DNA of 15,324 nucleotides from Candidatus Cloacimonadota bacterium (GTDB lineage Bacteria; Cloacimonadota; Cloacimonadia; Cloacimonadales; WRIO01): NCBI GenBank assembly GCA_023230175.1, contig JALNXV010000040.1, positions 1-15,324 of the forward strand, given 5' to 3'. The notes beneath the pieces are model-generated. The model searched no databases. It had not been told where the DNA came from and was given only the letters and a program-made list of their open reading frames with translations. Of the stretch, positions 13,872 to 15,324 are shown piece by piece (the stretch's first letter is position 1; each line of letters opens with the position of its first letter). The translations under genes were made by a program, and so were the position numbers.

Positions 13872-15131
13872 TTAAATATGTACATTTATATCTTGATTTG
13901 TGTCTAACTTTTCTCCATTAAAAACTATATCATAAGTATCTAAAGCTATTTGTAGTTCTTCATTAGTTGGAATGACTGCAATTGTAGTTGGTGAATAATT
14001 ATGAGAAACAATACCCTCTTTCGAGCCTAAAGAGTTATTTTGTTCGTAATTCATAAAAATACCAAGATTTTCTAAGTTATGGCAAATTCTTTCTCTCATT
14101 TTGACACCATGTTGACCAATACCACCAGTAAAAATTAATACATCAACTTTAACTAAATTAGCAGCGTATCCACCTATATATTTTCTGATTCTATATGCGT
14201 AAACATCAAGAGCTTCTTGTGCGTTGGTATTTCCATTTTCAGCTGCTTGTTCAAGATCTCTTAAGTCATTGGAAATTTCTGATAAACCAAGTAGTCCGGA
14301 TTCCTTATTCAACATTTTATTTAAATCTTGAACTGAATATCCCCTTTCCATTAAAAAGAAGATTATTGAAGGATCAATGTCTCCTGAACGTGTTCCCATA
14401 ATTAAACCTTCAAGGGGTGTAAATCCCATAGACGTATCTATACTTTTACCTTGTGAAATTGCAGTAATTGAAGCACCGTTTCCTAAATGACAAGAAATTA
14501 TATTTGTGTTTTCCGGATATCGTTTAATTATTTGCATTGCTCTTGACGAAACATAACGATGCGAAGTTCCATGAAAGCCATATCTACGAATTTTGTGTTT
14601 TTCGTATAATGATCTTGGTAAACCGTATAAATATGCTGATGGTGGTAAAGTCTGATGAAATGCTGTATCAAAAACTGCAACCTGTTTTAAGTGGGGTAAA
14701 AGGTTTATTGTTTCTTTGATGCCGGTAAGATTAGGTGGGTTATGTAATGGAGCGAGCTCGATATTTTCATCAATTGCCTTAATGACATCATCTGTAATTA
14801 AAACTGATGATGCATATCTTTCTCCTCCATGAACTACTCTATGACCGATTGCAGAAATCTCATCAATATTTGTTAAAAATCCATTTTCCGGACAAACAAG
14901 GAGCTTTAAAACTAATTCCATTGCCGTTTTATGGTCCGGAATTATATGGTTTTCTTTATACTTTGATTTTGAACTTGATTGTTCAATGAATGCAGCCTTA
15001 TCACCAATTCGCTCTACAGTACCTTTTCCTAAAGATTTCTCAGAAGGCATTTCATAAACTTCGTATTTAAGAGAAGAACTGCCACAATTGATTATTAGGA
15101 TCTTCTTGTTTTCAACTGAAGTGGTATTCAT
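13872..15131 (-). CDS. ackA: Acetate kinase
   Basis: AckA interconverts acetyl phosphate plus ADP with acetate plus ATP, the substrate-level ATP step of acetate fermentation. All active-site residues are visible at positions equivalent to the Methanosarcina enzyme: N15 in INCGSSSLK, R98 in GHRVVHGG, D155 in FDTAFHQT, H187 in GFHGTSHRYV, R248 in MGTRSGDIDP, and E392 in PTNEEL. The phosphate loops HLGNGAS (215-221) and FTGGIGQHG (334-342) are intact. At 419 residues it is a little longer than the usual 400, with a short extension at each end. GGAGG lies ahead of the ATG. No pta neighbour is in view. It is probably a single-gene unit ending in the repeat region downstream. Confidence 0.97.
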   Translation of the reverse strand: MNTTSVENKKILIINCGSSSLKYEVYEMPSEKSLGKGTVERIGDKAAFIEQSSSKSKYKENHIIPDHKTAMELVLKLLVCPENGFLTNIDEISAIGHRVVHGGERYASSVLITDDVIKAIDENIELAPLHNPPNLTGIKETINLLPHLKQVAVFDTAFHQTLPPSAYLYGLPRSLYEKHKIRRYGFHGTSHRYVSSRAMQIIKRYPENTNIISCHLGNGASITAISQGKSIDTSMGFTPLEGLIMGTRSGDIDPSIIFFLMERGYSVQDLNKMLNKESGLLGLSEISNDLRDLEQAAENGNTNAQEALDVYAYRIRKYIGGYAANLVKVDVLIFTGGIGQHGVKMRERICHNLENLGIFMNYEQNNSLGSKEGIVSHNYSPTTIAVIPTNEELQIALDTYDIVFNGEKLDTNQDINVHI

Positions 15132-15252
15132 AAGTATTCCTCCAAATTATATATTTTCTTTATAAAATCAAGTTTGTTTTTTTATGAGATTTTGACAATC
15201 TTTTTTTTAATTTTATTGCTTTTGTATATAAAATAAGGTAGTTAAATATTTT

Positions 15253-15324
15253 GTTGTATGAACATCTTGTTTGCATCTTTTTTTTAATGTACGAGCATCC
15301 TTGCTTGCTCTTTGATTTGTTGTG
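15253..15324 (+). repeat. Tandem family A repeats, 33-bp period, cut by window end
   Basis: Two A copies start equivalent bases at 15256 and 15289: GTTGTATGAACATC then TTGTTTGCATC at 15253-15275, and TGTACGAGCATCC then TTGCTTGCTC at 15288-15310. A third begins with GTTGTG at 15319, exactly 33 bp on, and runs off the window. The gaps between copies are T-rich. The stretch 15132-15252 upstream of ackA is otherwise plain AT-rich DNA where I cannot fix a promoter. Confidence 0.7.

Noticed and set aside
15146..15151. Perfect TATAAT on the minus strand before ackA
   Set aside because: The transcript would start inside the ribosome-binding site, and no -35 box lies at proper spacing.
15187..15208. 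Small hairpin plus T-run (AGATT, AATCT, then Ts) on the plus strand
   Set aside because: Only 5 bp, A/T pairs mostly, and no plus-strand gene ends there; likely chance in AT-rich DNA.
15253..15324. Possible CRISPR array start
   Set aside because: Repeat units differ from each other, the period is only 33 bp with spacers of about 10 nt, and no cas gene is near.

Overview
The window is AT-rich (about 30% G+C by eye) and densely packed with genes. It looks like chromosomal DNA from a flagellated, Gram-negative-type (diderm), probably anaerobic fermentative bacterium. The evidence is an L-ring protein (FlgH) with rod proteins FlgF and FlgG and chaperone FlgA, a near-ideal sigma-54 promoter in front of the flagellar genes, non-mevalonate isoprenoid genes, a reversible CoA-transferase, acetate kinase, and a flavoprotein with a four-cysteine cluster. 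I cannot name the phylum from the sequence alone. AT-rich flagellated diderms such as Deferribacteres, spirochaetes or Ignavibacteria-like lineages are possible.

Layout. 57-869 (minus): a GT2-like glycosyltransferase. 969-2298 (minus): atoD-atoA, the two subunits of an acetate/acetoacetate-type CoA-transferase, with their own promoter (2329-2357) and terminator (914-946). 2358-8597 (minus): a tight run of six genes, transcribed in the order HEAT-repeat protein, GtrA-family membrane protein, ispD, an oversized glmS homologue, ispF, and a ChaN-like haem-binding-family protein. Junctions are overlaps of 4 to 17 nt or gaps of at most 17 nt. Shared themes are isoprenoid precursors, amino-sugar synthesis and polyprenyl-linked sugar transport, which all feed the cell envelope. 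8598-8899: divergent intergenic region with a sigma-54 promoter and an inverted repeat. 8900-11956 (plus): flgF-flgG-flgA-flgH, with no flgI following. 11957-12256: a cluster of small hairpin repeats between convergent genes. 12257-13345 (minus): a nitronate monooxygenase/FabK-type flavoprotein. 13346-13871: a repeat-rich gap that includes a nested-palindrome element of about 225 bp. 13872-15131 (minus): acetate kinase. 15132-15324: more hairpin repeats, with a 33-bp period at the window edge.

The most notable items are three. (1) The 910-residue GlmS-family protein lies between ispD and ispF. Its putative catalytic cysteine is at residue 24 instead of residue 2, so a propeptide would have to be removed, and it carries large insertions. 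(2) Two small hairpin families, called A and B here, recur together in at least three intergenic regions. One B copy seems to be split by a larger nested palindromic element, and family A becomes tandem with a 33-bp period at the right edge. (3) The FlgH has no lipobox cysteine. I saw no tRNA, rRNA, CRISPR array or transposase gene.
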